Part shown: positions 1 to 10,259 of the stretch, piece by piece
Layout: each line of letters opens with the position of its first letter
Numbering within the stretch: position 1 is the stretch's first letter
DNA from: Pseudonocardiales bacterium
Lineage (GTDB): Bacteria > Actinomycetota > Actinomycetes > Mycobacteriales > Pseudonocardiaceae
Direction of reading: 5' to 3'
Length of the DNA stretch: 38,622 nt
Assembly (NCBI GenBank): GCA_019241525.1
Contig: JAFAWY010000136.1
Span: 1-38,622 of the forward strand
The notes under the pieces: generated by a model
What the model was told of the DNA's origin: nothing
The model's input: only the letters and a program-made list of their open reading frames with translations
Database searches by the model: none
Translations under genes and position numbers: made by a program

Positions 1-60
1 GTCCGCGGGCGGGGTCTCGGGGCTCGCCGTGTCGGGCGGCGCGTCGGGGTTGGACGGCAC
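1..60 (-). CDS. possible 5' fragment of a gene downstream of pafA
   Basis: A GTG at 60-58 opens a reading frame that runs off the left edge without a stop, giving 20 residues rich in Pro, Ala and Asp. It lies about 60 bp after the pafA stop on the same strand, where actinomycetes often have another gene. No clear ribosome binding site precedes it and the fragment is too short to assign. It may simply be non-coding GC-rich DNA. Confidence 0.25.
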   Translation of the reverse strand, partial: MPSNPDAPPDTASPETPPAD

Positions 61-122
61 GGGACGCCGAGGCTAGCCGCGCTGGGCGCGCCGCAAAATG
101 CAGGTCGGGCCGTCCGCGGGGT

Positions 123-1481
123 TCAGAGCGAGGCGATCAGCCGCTCGACGCGCTCGTCGTGCGAGCGCAGCGGGTCCTTCAGGAGCACCGTACGTTGGGC
201 CTGGTCGTTGAGCTTGAGGTGCACCCAGTCGACAGTGAAATCGCGGCCAGCAGCCTGCGCAGCGGCGATGAAATCGCCGCGCAGCTTGGCTCGGGTGGTG
301 GCCGGTGGGGTGTCTTTGGCCGCCTCGATCTCACCATCATCGGTCACCCGATCGACCAACGCCTTGCGTTGCAGCAGGTCGAACAACCCGCGGCCGCGGC
401 GGATGTCGTGATAGGCAAGGTCCAGTTGGGCAATCCGCGGGTTGGACAGCTCCATCCGATGCTTGGCCCGGTAGCGCTCCACCAGCCGATGCTTGATCGC
501 CCAGTCAATTTCCCGATCGATCAGGCCGAGGTCCTGGCGTTCCACAGCGCTGAGTGTGCGGTCCCACAGCTCCATGACCCGGTCGGTCAGCGCGTCGGAC
601 CCGCGGCGCGCAATGTGATCCACGGCACGCAAGTAATACTCCCGCTGGATGTCCAACGCCGAGGCCTCGCGCCCGCCAGCCAGCCGCACCCCGCGCCGGC
701 CAGTGAGATCATGACTGATCTCCCGGATCGCCCGGATCGGGTTGTCCAGTGTGAAGTCGCGAAACGCCACGCCCTCCTCGACCATCTCCAGGACCAGGTT
801 GGCGGTACCCACCTTGAGCAGCGTGGTCACCTCGGACATGTTCGAATCACCGACGATGACGTGTAAGCGGCGATACCGTTCAGCGTCGGCGTGTGGCTCG
901 TCCCGGGTGTTGATGATCGGACGGGAGCGGGTGGTCGCCGAGGAGACTCCCTCCCAGATATGTTCAGCCCGCTGCGACAGGCAGTACACCGCACCACGAG
1001 GTGTCTGAAGCACCTTGCCGGCGCCGCACACTAGCTGGCGGGTGACCAGGAAAGGCAGCAACACATCGGCGATGCGGGAGAACTCCCCAGCCCGGGCAAC
1101 AAGATAGTTCTCGTGGCAGCCGTAGGAGTTACCGGCGGAATCAGTGTTGTTTTTGAACAGAAAGATGTCGCCGCCGATACCCTCGTCAGCCAGCCGCCGC
1201 TCGGCATCCACCAGGAGATCCTCAAGGATCCGCTCGCCGGCCTTATCGTGGGTCACCAGCTGGGCCAGGTCGTCGCACTCCGCAGTGGCGTATTCCGGGT
1301 GCGAACCCACGTCCAGGTAAAGCCGGGAGCCGTTGCGGAGAAAGACGTTAGACGAGCGGCCCCACGAGACCACTCGCCGGAACAGGTAGCGGGCAACCTC
1401 GTCCGGCGAAAGGCGGCGCTGGCCGTGGAAGGTGCAGGTAACCCCGAACTCGGTCTCGATGCCGAAGATTCGCCGCTGCAT
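123..1481 (-). CDS. pafA: Pup-protein ligase PafA
   Basis: This enzyme uses ATP to phosphorylate the C-terminal Glu of Pup and joins it to lysines of target proteins, marking them for the proteasome in the cytoplasm. The 452 residues start with the family signature [15 protein letters not shown] and match the length I recall for mycobacterial PafA. Visible active-site segments are the IETEFG nucleotide/metal-binding strand (residues 8-13), the [13 protein letters not shown] block with the presumed catalytic Asp57, and the [17 protein letters not shown] block. It lacks the insertion that marks Dop. It is divergent from the PAP2/kinase gene (67 bp gap) and separated by it from the rest of the proteasome genes. 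Identification is very secure from motifs and context. Confidence 0.97.
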   Translation of the reverse strand: MQRRIFGIETEFGVTCTFHGQRRLSPDEVARYLFRRVVSWGRSSNVFLRNGSRLYLDVGSHPEYATAECDDLAQLVTHDKAGERILEDLLVDAERRLADEGIGGDIFLFKNNTDSAGNSYGCHENYLVARAGEFSRIADVLLPFLVTRQLVCGAGKVLQTPRGAVYCLSQRAEHIWEGVSSATTRSRPIINTRDEPHADAERYRRLHVIVGDSNMSEVTTLLKVGTANLVLEMVEEGVAFRDFTLDNPIRAIREISHDLTGRRGVRLAGGREASALDIQREYYLRAVDHIARRGSDALTDRVMELWDRTLSAVERQDLGLIDREIDWAIKHRLVERYRAKHRMELSNPRIAQLDLAYHDIRRGRGLFDLLQRKALVDRVTDDGEIEAAKDTPPATTRAKLRGDFIAAAQAAGRDFTVDWVHLKLNDQAQRTVLLKDPLRSHDERVERLIASL

Positions 1482-1548
1482 GTCGTCCAGCCTAGGCTGC
1501 CGGGACCGTATTGCAGGCCGTCCGTCCGGGCTGACTTAAGCTGTCAAC

Positions 1549-3051
1549 GTGCAGGACTGGTTGCGCACAGTAGCAGCGCGGATCAATCAGATCGACCGTG
1601 AGTTGGTTCGCCGGAGCGCACCAATCCCGCACTGGTCTGCTGACATGGCCCTCAAGGGGCTCACCACCGCTGCCAACCACAGCTTACTGTGGTTCGTGGG
1701 AGCCGCGCTGCTGGCCACTCGTCAAGGGGCCGCCCGGCGGGCCGCACTACGAGGGATCGCGGCAATCGGCGGGGCCAGCTTCACCATCAACGCCCTTGCC
1801 AAGCCGCTGTGGCCACGCCTGCGGCCAGCGTATGAGGACTTGCCGATCGCACGCCGGTCAGCTTTTCGCGATCATCCAAGATCCTCGTCGTTCCCATCCG
1901 GACACGCCGCGTCGGCAGCTGCTTTCGCCACAGCGGTGGCGATGGAGTGCCCCGCAGCTGGGCTTGCCGTAGCACCTGTCGCCGCGGCGGTGGCGTACTC
2001 CCGGGTGTACACCGGCGTTCACTGGCCCTCGGACGTGGCCGCAGGACTGCTGATGGGAAGCGGGATTGCGCTGGCCACCCGCCGGTGGTGGCCGTTACGG
2101 GTCGGCGAACCTGCAGACAGCAGGCATCTGATCCGGGTGCCAGCGCTGCCCGACGGTGCGGGCCTGGTCGTACTGATCAACCCCAGCTCAGGAGAAGAGG
2201 CACAGCACCCCGACGTGGAGTTGGCGGCTGCCTGGCCTGCCGCCCGCCAGGTACTGGTCGAGCCCGGTACCAATCTGGTCAAGCAACTCGAGGCAGAGCT
2301 GGATGCCACCGAGTCACCGGTGCGTGCGCTCGGGGCCGCCGGTGGCGACGGCACAGTGGCCGCGGTGGCGGCAGTGGCCGCTAATCGGGGACTGCCGCTT
2401 GTGGTGATCTCTGCCGGCACGCTCAATCACTTCGCTCGTGACATTGGGATCACGAGCGTCTCCGACGCCATCGCGGCAGTACGAGACGGCAGCGCGGTAG
2501 CTGTGGATCTGGGTGGCGTCCGCATCGACAACGCGCCAGCCCACTGGTTCGTCAACACGGCAAGTCTCGGCGGATACCCCGACCTGGTTGAGCTCAGAGA
2601 GCGCAAGGAAGCACGTTGGGGAAAGTGGCCAGCAGCCGCCCTGGCCCTAATTCAGGTGCTGCGGGAATCGGATCCATTGATTGCGCGCATCGACGGCGTC
2701 CCGCGCAGGGTCTGGCTGGCCTTCGTGGGAAATGGGCTGTACCGCCCCCGTGGCTTCGCTGCCGCGGCCCGAAACCGGCTGGATGCCGGGCTGCTTGACG
2801 TCCGCTACGTCCGGGCCGACGTGCAGTTATCCCGAACCCGGTTCGTGATCGGTGCGCTCATCGGAGCGCTGCAGCGAAGCCGAACCTATGTCCAGCAGGA
2901 ACGTACTGGGGTGAAGTTCGAGGTTTTGGGGCCGCCGGTTGCGCTGGCCACCGACGGCGAGGTCGTCGCCGAAGGCCGCCGGTTCGAGTTCTTCACCCAA
3001 CCAGCTGCGTTACAGGTCTACCGCCCGGACCAGGACAGGGCAGCACCGTAA
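1549..3051 (+). CDS. PAP2 phosphatase-diacylglycerol kinase fusion protein
   Basis: This is a two-domain lipid enzyme of 500 residues starting at GTG. Residues about 30-185 form a PAP2-type acid phosphatase domain, hydrophobic and probably membrane-embedded, with the three motifs KPLWPRLRP (85-93), PSGH (116-119) and SR-x5-H-x3-D (151-162). Residues about 203-495 form a diacylglycerol/sphingosine kinase catalytic domain with GGDGT (265-269) and GTLNHFARD (290-298). The family would dephosphorylate a phospho- or diphospho-lipid and phosphorylate a lipid alcohol, so the fusion suggests lipid head-group recycling; the substrate is unknown. It is the only plus-strand gene inside the proteasome block and faces prcA, with a strong hairpin between them. 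The domains are certain; the physiological role is not. Confidence 0.88.
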   Translation: MQDWLRTVAARINQIDRELVRRSAPIPHWSADMALKGLTTAANHSLLWFVGAALLATRQGAARRAALRGIAAIGGASFTINALAKPLWPRLRPAYEDLPIARRSAFRDHPRSSSFPSGHAASAAAFATAVAMECPAAGLAVAPVAAAVAYSRVYTGVHWPSDVAAGLLMGSGIALATRRWWPLRVGEPADSRHLIRVPALPDGAGLVVLINPSSGEEAQHPDVELAAAWPAARQVLVEPGTNLVKQLEAELDATESPVRALGAAGGDGTVAAVAAVAANRGLPLVVISAGTLNHFARDIGITSVSDAIAAVRDGSAVAVDLGGVRIDNAPAHWFVNTASLGGYPDLVELRERKEARWGKWPAAALALIQVLRESDPLIARIDGVPRRVWLAFVGNGLYRPRGFAAAARNRLDAGLLDVRYVRADVQLSRTRFVIGALIGALQRSRTYVQQERTGVKFEVLGPPVALATDGEVVAEGRRFEFFTQPAALQVYRPDQDRAAP

Positions 3052-3053
3052 TC

Positions 3054-3119
3054 GCGTTGAAGTATGCAGGAGGCTGCGGTTTCAAGCCCGCTATGACCGC
3101 AGGCTGCATCCTTCAACGC
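3054..3119. terminator. bidirectional hairpin terminator between the PAP2/kinase gene and prcA
   Basis: A long inverted repeat: the left arm begins GCGTTGAAG and the right arm ends CTTCAACGC. About 23 bp pair, with one mismatch and a small bulge, around a loop of about 15 nt. It lies exactly between the stop of the plus-strand gene and the stop of minus-strand prcA. There is no U-tract on either side, as is common for actinobacterial hairpin terminators. Confidence 0.7.
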
Positions 3120-3125
3120 AGGGAA

Positions 3126-3902
3126 TTATGCGTCGCTGCCGTTCGCGGGCTCTGGCGGCGCAGGATCGGCGGCGGTTTGCTCGGCAGCCGCTGGACTGGC
3201 GCTGGGGAGCAGAGCGCTCAGAGCCGCCCCAGTGATCCGGCGGAAGGCGCGCCGCGGACGCGACCGGTCCAAGACCGCCACCTCAAGCTGGCCGACACCC
3301 AGGATGCGCTTGCCGGCGCCGTTGACGTTGGTGGAGACCGAACTCAACGCTGCCACCGCAGCGTTGACAGCTTCCGCGGTGTCCATCTCCTTTCGGAAGG
3401 ACTCCTTGAGCGCCGTAGAGATCACGTCAGCCTGGCCGCCCATCACCACGAACTCCGGCTCGTCACCAATGGAGCCGTCGTAGGTGAGGTGATAGAGCTG
3501 GTCAGAGTCCGGGTCGGCGCCCACCTCCGCAACGCACAACTCCACCTCGAAGGGTTTCTGCTGCTCCGAGAAGATCGTTCCCAGGGTCTGCGCGTAAGCG
3601 TTGGCCAGGCCGCGGCCCGTAACGTCTCGCCGGTCGTAGGAGTAGCCGCGAAGATCCGCGAGCCGGATCCCGGCCTGGCGAAGGTTCTCGTACTCGTTGT
3701 AGCGGCCGACCGCGGCAAAACCGATCCGATCGTAGATTTCGGAAACTTTGTGCAACGCGGTGGACAGGTTCTCGGCGACGAACAGCACCCCACGTGAGTA
3801 ACTGAGCACCGCGACACCGCGACCCCGAGCGATGCCCTTGCGGGCGAGCTCCGAACGGTCGCGCATGACCTGCTCGACCGAGGCGTAGAACGGCATCGTC
3901 AC
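3126..3902 (-). CDS. prcA: 20S proteasome alpha subunit PrcA
   Basis: This forms the outer heptameric rings of the bacterial 20S proteasome, which gate substrate entry and dock the Mpa ATPase. The 258 residues show typical alpha-subunit segments: the N-terminal gate and H0 helix (about 1-25, including the stretch [14 protein letters not shown]), [10 protein letters not shown], the YDRRDVTGR block and [17 protein letters not shown]. The C-terminal tail after about residue 235 is Ala/Pro-rich, as in other actinobacterial PrcA. The GTG start at 3902 is chosen because GGAG lies about 8 nt upstream; an ATG two codons later is the alternative. It follows prcB by 53 bp on the same strand, so the two are very likely cotranscribed. 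Confidence 0.97.
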   Translation of the reverse strand: MTMPFYASVEQVMRDRSELARKGIARGRGVAVLSYSRGVLFVAENLSTALHKVSEIYDRIGFAAVGRYNEYENLRQAGIRLADLRGYSYDRRDVTGRGLANAYAQTLGTIFSEQQKPFEVELCVAEVGADPDSDQLYHLTYDGSIGDEPEFVVMGGQADVISTALKESFRKEMDTAEAVNAAVAALSSVSTNVNGAGKRILGVGQLEVAVLDRSRPRRAFRRITGAALSALLPSASPAAAEQTAADPAPPEPANGSDA

Positions 3903-3955
3903 GGCGAGAGCTCCTGGGTTGACATCGGATCAGCGAGAAAAAGACGAGGTTAGCG

Positions 3956-4816
3956 TCAACCGTTGGGCTTACGCTTGCGGGCTTCCATCACCAGGTTCGC
4001 TACCTGACCGGCCTGCTCGTCGGGTATCCGGCCGGCTCCATCCACCGCGGTGATGGTGATCATCGCAGGGTAGATCTGGCGAACAGGATCCGGACCGCCA
4101 GTCGCGGTGTCATCGTCGGCGGCGTCGTAGAGCGCCTCCATCGCAACCCGGACGGCGGCTTCGACATCCATCATTGGGTCGTGCAACTTCTTCAACGATG
4201 ATCGGGCAAACAACGAACCCGAACCTACCGCGTGGTACCCGAGCGTCTCATCGTACCGGCCGCCGACAACGTCGTAGGAGACGATCCGACCCGCTCGATC
4301 CGGGTCGGAAGCATCGAGATCAAAGCCGACGAACAGGGGCACCGCCGCCAACCCCCGCATGGCGCCTCCGAGGTTGCCGCGGACCATGCCAGCCAGCTTG
4401 TTGGCCTTGCCATCCAAGGTCAGCGACACACCTTCGATTTTTTCGTAGTGCTGCATTTCCACGGTGAACAGCCGGACCATCTCTACCGCGATACCTGCAG
4501 TGCCTGCGATACCGATCGCCGAGTAGTCATCGACGACGAACACCTTGTCCATGTCGCGCTGGGCGATGAGATTGCCGGCTGTCGCGCGCCGGTCCCCCGC
4601 AATCAGTACGCCACCGCGGAAGGTGGCCGCCACGATCGTTGTGCCGTGCCGGCTCATCACCGGATCGGCGTCGACTGACATGTTCCCCGTGCGATATCCG
4701 GGCAGCAGCTCCGGGGAGGTGGCCGCAAGGAAATCGGTAAACGATGAGCTGCCCACCATGAAATGCGACGCTGGCAGGGCTGCGCCCGGGTACCGCCCGA
4801 CCGAGGACTGATCCAT
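3956..4816 (-). CDS. prcB: 20S proteasome beta subunit PrcB
   Basis: This is the catalytic subunit of the inner rings of the proteasome, an N-terminal-nucleophile threonine protease. The 286-residue precursor has a propeptide of 58 residues ending in HG, followed by TTIVAATF, so autocleavage would expose Thr59 as the nucleophile. The [18 protein letters not shown] segment carries the conserved Asp and Arg, and the presumed catalytic Lys lies further on at the DMDKVF segment. The ATG at 4816 is preceded by TAGGAG about 12 nt upstream. The gene sits between pup and prcA in the standard pup-prcB-prcA order. Confidence 0.97.
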   Translation of the reverse strand: MDQSSVGRYPGAALPASHFMVGSSSFTDFLAATSPELLPGYRTGNMSVDADPVMSRHGTTIVAATFRGGVLIAGDRRATAGNLIAQRDMDKVFVVDDYSAIGIAGTAGIAVEMVRLFTVEMQHYEKIEGVSLTLDGKANKLAGMVRGNLGGAMRGLAAVPLFVGFDLDASDPDRAGRIVSYDVVGGRYDETLGYHAVGSGSLFARSSLKKLHDPMMDVEAAVRVAMEALYDAADDDTATGGPDPVRQIYPAMITITAVDGAGRIPDEQAGQVANLVMEARKRKPNG

Positions 4817-4941
4817 CGGTTGTGATCGTCTCCTAGCTCCCGTTGTCGCAGCCTCTCCCGTGCCGGACCTATATGTACCAGTCTGTCACAACGCCATAAC
4901 GCTCTGTACCGAGCCTGGCCGGCGACCGTGTTGCCGGCAGG

Positions 4942-5133
4942 TCACTGCCCGCCCTTCTGCACATAGGCGCGGACGAAGTCCTCGGCGTTCTCCTCAAGCA
5001 CATCGTCGATCTCGTCGAGAATGGCGTCCACGTCCTCGCCGAGCTTCTCCCGACGTTCCTGACCAGCCGGAGCACCACCAGTCGCCTCGTCGTCTCCGCC
5101 GCCGCCTTGGCGTTGCACCTTCTCCTGGGACAT
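4942..5133 (-). CDS. pup: prokaryotic ubiquitin-like protein Pup
   Basis: Pup is a small, largely disordered protein attached to lysines of target proteins as a degradation tag. The start is set at 5133, not at an upstream ATG (5169), because this gives the usual length (63 residues), begins MSQEKVQRQGGGGDD as in the family, and has GGGAGG just upstream. The helical region that binds the Mpa coiled coil (ERREKLGEDVDAILDEIDD) is followed by the highly conserved end AEDFVRAYVQKGGQ. The last residue is Gln, so Dop must deamidate it to Glu before PafA can use it. The gene lies between dop and prcB on the same strand. Confidence 0.97.
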   Translation of the reverse strand: MSQEKVQRQGGGGDDEATGGAPAGQERREKLGEDVDAILDEIDDVLEENAEDFVRAYVQKGGQ

Positions 5134-5211
5134 TTCGCCTCCCGGACCGAGTTGTCTAGAGCCAAACATTACCCAGCAACACCGACAAGCGCTGCCACGC
5201 CAGTCGGGTGA

Positions 5212-6735
5212 TCAGCCTCGAGTGAGCGCTTCTACCAGCTCAGCAGCGGTGTTCGAAGCGTCCAGCAGCGCCCCTACATGCACGCGCGTACCCCGCAACG
5301 GTTCCAGGGTAGGGATCCGGACCAAGGACTCACGACCCAAATCGAAGATCACCGAATCCCAGGATGCCGCGGCCACCTCCGTGGGGTAACGCTCCAGGCA
5401 CCGGCCGCGGAAATAGGCGCGGGTATCCTCTGGCGGCCGGGTTATGGCTGCACGTACCTCCTCTTCAGTGACCAATCGCTTCATCGAGCCACGAGCCACC
5501 AAGCGGTTGTAGAGGCCCTTGTGCAGCCGGACATCGGAGTACTGCAGATCCACCAGTTGCAGCCGGGGAGAACCCCATCCCAGACCGTCCCGGGCTCGGT
5601 ATCCCTCCAGGAGCTGCAACTTGGCCGGCCAGTCCAACCGGTCAGCACACTCCATCGGATCCCGCGCGAGCGCGTCGAGCACCTCGCCCCAGGTAGTCAG
5701 CACGTGTTCGGCGATGTCGGTGCCGCTATCCGGACCGTTCTCGAGACCACCGTTGCGCGTCATGAAGGCCGTGACGCGCTCGTGGTACGCGCGCTGCAGA
5801 TCCAAACCGGTGAAATGCCGACCACCTGATACCTCCACTGTTGCTTTCAGGGAGGGATCCCGACTGATCGTGTGTACGGCGCGTACTGCATCGACTAGCC
5901 GCAGGTCGTCGAAGCGTTCACCAGCCTCGATGAGGTTCAGGACCAGTGCCGTCGTACCGAGTTTGAGATACGTCGAGTACTCGGCCAGGTTGGCATCACC
6001 GATGATCACGTGCAGCCGGCGGTATTTGTCGGCGTCGGCATGTGGTTCGTCCCTGGTGTTGATGATGCCGCGCTTGAGCGTGGTCTCCAGGCCGACCTCA
6101 ACCTCGATGTAGTCCGCCCGCTGGGAAAGCTGGAAGCCAGAGTGCTCACCGGCAGGTCCGATGCCCACCCGGCCTGATCCGCAGACCACCTGGCGTGAGA
6201 CAAAAAACGGTGTCAGGCCGGCGATCACCATGGTGAACGGCGTGGATCGCGCCATTAGGTAGTTCTCGTGGCTGCCGTAGGAAGCGCCCTTACCATCGAC
6301 ATTGTTCTTATACAGCTGGAATAGCGGCTGGTCAGGGACGGTGCGTGCGCGTAACGCAGCCTCTTCCATGATCCGCTCACCGGCTTTGTCCCAGATCACC
6401 GCGTCGCGCGGGTTGGTCACCTCGGGGCTGGAGAATTCCGGGTGCGCGTGGTCGACATAGAGCCGGGCGCCGTTGGTGAGGATGACGTTCGCCGCGCCAA
6501 GATCGTCGAGTTCGGGGTCGGGCTGCGCGAGTCCTGGGACACCCAGGTCGAATCCGCGGGCATCCCGTAGGGGTGACTCCACCTCGTAGTCCCACCGAGC
6601 TCGCTTGGCTCGCGGCACCTCAGCCGCGGCGGCATAGGCCAGCACGACCTGAGTCGAGGTCAGCACGGGATTGGCAGTGCTGTCTCCGGGCACCGAGATG
6701 CCGTACTCCACCTCAGTTCCCATGATCCGGCGCAT
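5212..6735 (-). CDS. dop: Pup deamidase/depupylase Dop
   Basis: Dop is the PafA homologue that converts the C-terminal Gln of Pup to Glu and also removes Pup from substrates. The 507 residues begin [14 protein letters not shown], with the nucleotide-binding strand, and contain [15 protein letters not shown] with the presumed catalytic Asp95. Residues about 40-80 form the extra Dop-loop segment absent from PafA, which separates the two paralogues in this window. Other shared blocks are [19 protein letters not shown] and [19 protein letters not shown]. It is 78 bp upstream of pup on the same strand. The presence of Dop fits the Gln-ended Pup. Confidence 0.96.
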   Translation of the reverse strand: MRRIMGTEVEYGISVPGDSTANPVLTSTQVVLAYAAAAEVPRAKRARWDYEVESPLRDARGFDLGVPGLAQPDPELDDLGAANVILTNGARLYVDHAHPEFSSPEVTNPRDAVIWDKAGERIMEEAALRARTVPDQPLFQLYKNNVDGKGASYGSHENYLMARSTPFTMVIAGLTPFFVSRQVVCGSGRVGIGPAGEHSGFQLSQRADYIEVEVGLETTLKRGIINTRDEPHADADKYRRLHVIIGDANLAEYSTYLKLGTTALVLNLIEAGERFDDLRLVDAVRAVHTISRDPSLKATVEVSGGRHFTGLDLQRAYHERVTAFMTRNGGLENGPDSGTDIAEHVLTTWGEVLDALARDPMECADRLDWPAKLQLLEGYRARDGLGWGSPRLQLVDLQYSDVRLHKGLYNRLVARGSMKRLVTEEEVRAAITRPPEDTRAYFRGRCLERYPTEVAAASWDSVIFDLGRESLVRIPTLEPLRGTRVHVGALLDASNTAAELVEALTRG

Positions 6736-6807
6736 ACCCGCAACAGTACGTGCTCGGCCACCGGCAGGCCCGCCTGCCTGGGGACTAATTGGCTATTGCC
6801 ACAGGCT

Positions 6808-6839
6808 GGGATGGTTGCTCTCGTTCCCGCAACCACCCC
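6808..6839 (-). terminator. hairpin after the SHOCT-domain gene
   Basis: 11-nt arms (6808-6818 and 6829-6839) around a 10-nt loop. The single irregular position is a G-U wobble when read as minus-strand RNA and a mismatch on the plus strand, which points to termination of the minus-strand gene ending at 6859. It lies between that gene and dop, so dop probably has its own promoter. Confidence 0.5.
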
Positions 6840-6858
6840 GCATTCTGCGTGACCGAGG

Positions 6859-7125
6859 TCAGTTGGTCCGCAGCACCTCCCGGCGTTGCCGCAACTCCTC
6901 TTCGCTGATTTCGCCGCGGGCATACCGCTCGGCGAGAGTGCGCTCAGCTACGCTGCGCGCCTGCTGCTTCGGTGACCTGCGGTAGATGAGGTAACCGACC
7001 ACCGACAGCACCAGCGCCCAGAACAAGATCGGGAAAATGAGCCACCAGCCCGGTCCACCGCCCCCGGGGCCGTGGCCCCAGCCCGGGTATGCATCGGTCA
7101 CATAGGTCGCAAGTTGCGCCACCAT
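6859..7125 (-). CDS. small membrane protein with SHOCT domain
   Basis: An 88-residue protein with a short Gly/His/Pro-rich N-terminus, one transmembrane segment (about residues 26-47, WWLIFPILFWALVLSVVGYL) and a basic linker. The C-terminal SHOCT-type helix pair (about 58-86) contains AERYARGEISEEELRQRREVL. SHOCT domains are short oligomerisation or peptide-binding modules found at protein ends; the function of this one is unknown. The start at 7125 is preferred over a longer frame starting at 7179 because CAGGGAG sits 7 nt upstream and the extension looks non-coding. It lies between dop and mpa, bracketed by hairpins on both sides, so it is probably transcribed alone. Confidence 0.75.
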   Translation of the reverse strand: MVAQLATYVTDAYPGWGHGPGGGGPGWWLIFPILFWALVLSVVGYLIYRRSPKQQARSVAERTLAERYARGEISEEELRQRREVLRTN

Positions 7126-7454
7126 AACGATCTCCCTGTGATTGGTCCGGCGTTGAAATGCCTTACCGTGTGCATCCATGCTGCGCGGCAGTATCGGGAT
7201 CGTCGTCGGCTGCGCAGAGGCAATTGTCCTACGTCGGGCAGCGCAGCGGTCGCCGGTTGTGTACCTCAGCGGTGGTATCGGGACCCTGACAGCCGACGAC
7301 AGCCGATGAGTGCCCAGCGAGCAACGCGCCAGCTACGCGTTACCGGCTCCGAGCAGACCACCGCCACCGGCTGCTGACCGGTGGCGGTGGTCTCGACAGC
7401 ACGCGTATGCCGTTTTCGCCGGTCGCACAGGATCGAGCGACCGTACGCGCCTCT
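7126..7454. other. intergenic region between mpa and the SHOCT gene
   Basis: 329 bp without a supportable gene. It holds the mpa terminator hairpin (7355-7393) and presumably the promoter of the SHOCT gene. Short open frames here have no ribosome binding site and no recognisable product. Confidence 0.5.
7355..7393 (-). terminator. strong hairpin terminator of mpa
   Basis: Perfect 16-bp GC-rich arms (7355-7370 and 7378-7393) around a 7-nt loop, 61 nt beyond the mpa stop codon. There is no U-tract. It is the most stable simple hairpin in the left half of the window. Confidence 0.7.
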
Positions 7455-9239
7455 TTACAGGTACTGACCGGTGTTGGTTGCGGTGTCGATGGCCCGGCCG
7501 GATTCGGCGTTCTTGCCGGTGACCAGCGTCCGGATGTAGACGATGCGTTCGCCCTTCTTGCCCGAAATCCGCGCCCAGTCATCCGGGTTGGTGGTGTTGG
7601 GCAGGTCCTCGTTCTCGGCGAACTCGTCGACGATCGAGTCGAGCAGATGGGTCATGCGCAACCCTGGTTGGCCGGTTTCCAACACCGACTTGATGGCCTT
7701 CTTCTTCGCCCGGTCGACGATGTTCTGGATCATCGCGCCGGAGTTGAAGTCCCGGAAGTAGAGCACTTCCTTATCGCCGTTCGCGTAGGTGACCTCCAAG
7801 AAGCGATTGTCCTCACTCTCGGCGTACATCCGTTCGACGGTCCCCTGGATCATGGCCTGGATGCAGGCCTGGCGATCCTGTCCGAACTCAGCGAGATCGT
7901 CAGCGTGCAGCGGCAGGGTGAGGGTCAGGTACTTGGAGAAGACATCCTTGGCTGCCTCTGCGTCGGGACGCTCGATTTTGATTTTCACATCCAGCCGCCC
8001 GGGACGCAGGATCGCCGGGTCGATCATGTCCTCACGGTTGGAGGCACCGATCACGATGACGTTTTCCAGACCTTCCACGCCGTCGATCTCACTGAGCAAC
8101 TGCGGCACGATCGTTGTTTCGACGTCAGAGGACACCCCGGACCCGCGGGTGCGGAAAATCGAATCCATCTCGTCGAAGAACACGATCACCGGAGTGCCCT
8201 CCGATGCCTTTTCTCTGGCTCGCTGAAAGATCATCCGGATGTGCCGCTCGGTTTCCCCGACGTACTTGTTGAGCAGCTCAGGTCCCTTGATATTGAGGAA
8301 GTAGCTCTTGGCTTCGCTATCCCCGCGGACTTGGGCCACCTTCTTGGCCAACGAGTTGGCCACCGCTTTTGCAATCAGCGTCTTGCCGCATCCTGGGGGA
8401 CCGTAGAGCAGCACACCCTTGGGCGGGCGCAGCTCGTAGGTACGGAACAGGTCGGCGTGCAGGAACGGCAGCTCCACGGCATCGCGGATCTGCTCGATCT
8501 GGTTGGCCAGACCACCGATGTCCTCGTAGCCGACATCAGGGACCTCCTCCAAGACGAGATCCTCGACTTCTGCCTTGGGCACCCGCTCGTAGGCGTACGC
8601 GGCCTTGGTGTCCACCACCAGGGAATCACCCGGCTTGAGCGGCACCGCGTCGGGATTGTCCGGTCCGGGAAGCAGCGGGTCGGCCAGCCACACCACCCGC
8701 TCCTCGTCGGCGTGGCCCACGACCAGCGCACGCTGGCCGCAGTCCAGCACCTCACGCAACATGCAGACCTCGCCGGTGGATTCAAAGCTGCCGGCCTCCA
8801 CCACGGTCAGCGCCTCATTGAGCCGCACGCTCTGGCCCCGGCGTAGCAGCGGGATCTCCACCGCGGGCGACACCGCCACGCGCATCCGCCGGCCGGAGGT
8901 GAATACGTCAACGGAGCCGTCATCGAAGCAGGAGAGGAAAACGCCATAGCCACTGGGCGGCTGGGCTAGGCGGTCGACCTCTTCACGCAGCGCGAGAAGC
9001 TGGCTGCGAGCTTCCCGCAGGGTCTCGACCAGCTTGGCGTTGCGCTCGGTGAGCTGAGCGACCGACGCAGACGCCTCGGCCAGGCGCTCCTCGAGTAGCC
9101 GGACGTGCCGGGGAGATTCGGTCAATCGGCGACGCAGCAACGTCACCTCGTCCTCGAGGACCCGGATCTGGGCGGCAAGCGCAGGATCGACGCGGTTTCG
9201 ACCCTCAGCAGCTCGGTCGCCGTGATATTCGTGCGGCAC
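7455..9239 (-). CDS. mpa: proteasome-associated AAA ATPase Mpa/ARC
   Basis: This hexameric unfoldase captures pupylated proteins and threads them into the 20S core. The GTG start at 9239 gives 594 residues and has GGAGGAGG about 7 nt upstream; the open frame continues to 9764 but that part overlaps trmI and is not protein-like for this family. Domains in order: coiled coil that binds Pup (about 20-92), double OB fold (about 96-215), and the AAA module with Walker A GPPGCGKT (280-287) and Walker [10 protein letters not shown] (351-359). The C-terminal GQYL is the penultimate-Tyr tail that docks on PrcA rings. Length and order match the family. Confidence 0.96.
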   Translation of the reverse strand: MPHEYHGDRAAEGRNRVDPALAAQIRVLEDEVTLLRRRLTESPRHVRLLEERLAEASASVAQLTERNAKLVETLREARSQLLALREEVDRLAQPPSGYGVFLSCFDDGSVDVFTSGRRMRVAVSPAVEIPLLRRGQSVRLNEALTVVEAGSFESTGEVCMLREVLDCGQRALVVGHADEERVVWLADPLLPGPDNPDAVPLKPGDSLVVDTKAAYAYERVPKAEVEDLVLEEVPDVGYEDIGGLANQIEQIRDAVELPFLHADLFRTYELRPPKGVLLYGPPGCGKTLIAKAVANSLAKKVAQVRGDSEAKSYFLNIKGPELLNKYVGETERHIRMIFQRAREKASEGTPVIVFFDEMDSIFRTRGSGVSSDVETTIVPQLLSEIDGVEGLENVIVIGASNREDMIDPAILRPGRLDVKIKIERPDAEAAKDVFSKYLTLTLPLHADDLAEFGQDRQACIQAMIQGTVERMYAESEDNRFLEVTYANGDKEVLYFRDFNSGAMIQNIVDRAKKKAIKSVLETGQPGLRMTHLLDSIVDEFAENEDLPNTTNPDDWARISGKKGERIVYIRTLVTGKNAESGRAIDTATNTGQYL

Positions 9240-9348
9240 GAGGCACCTCCTCCCGCATGGTTCTGCCAGACCATCAACGGTACGGGACCGCAGGCGCAAA
9301 CCGGGAGTGAACCGCAGATCAAATACCCCCGCAACACCGACGCTGGGC

Positions 9349-10245
<897 letters not shown>

Positions 10246-10259
10246 CTACCCTGCGGGCC

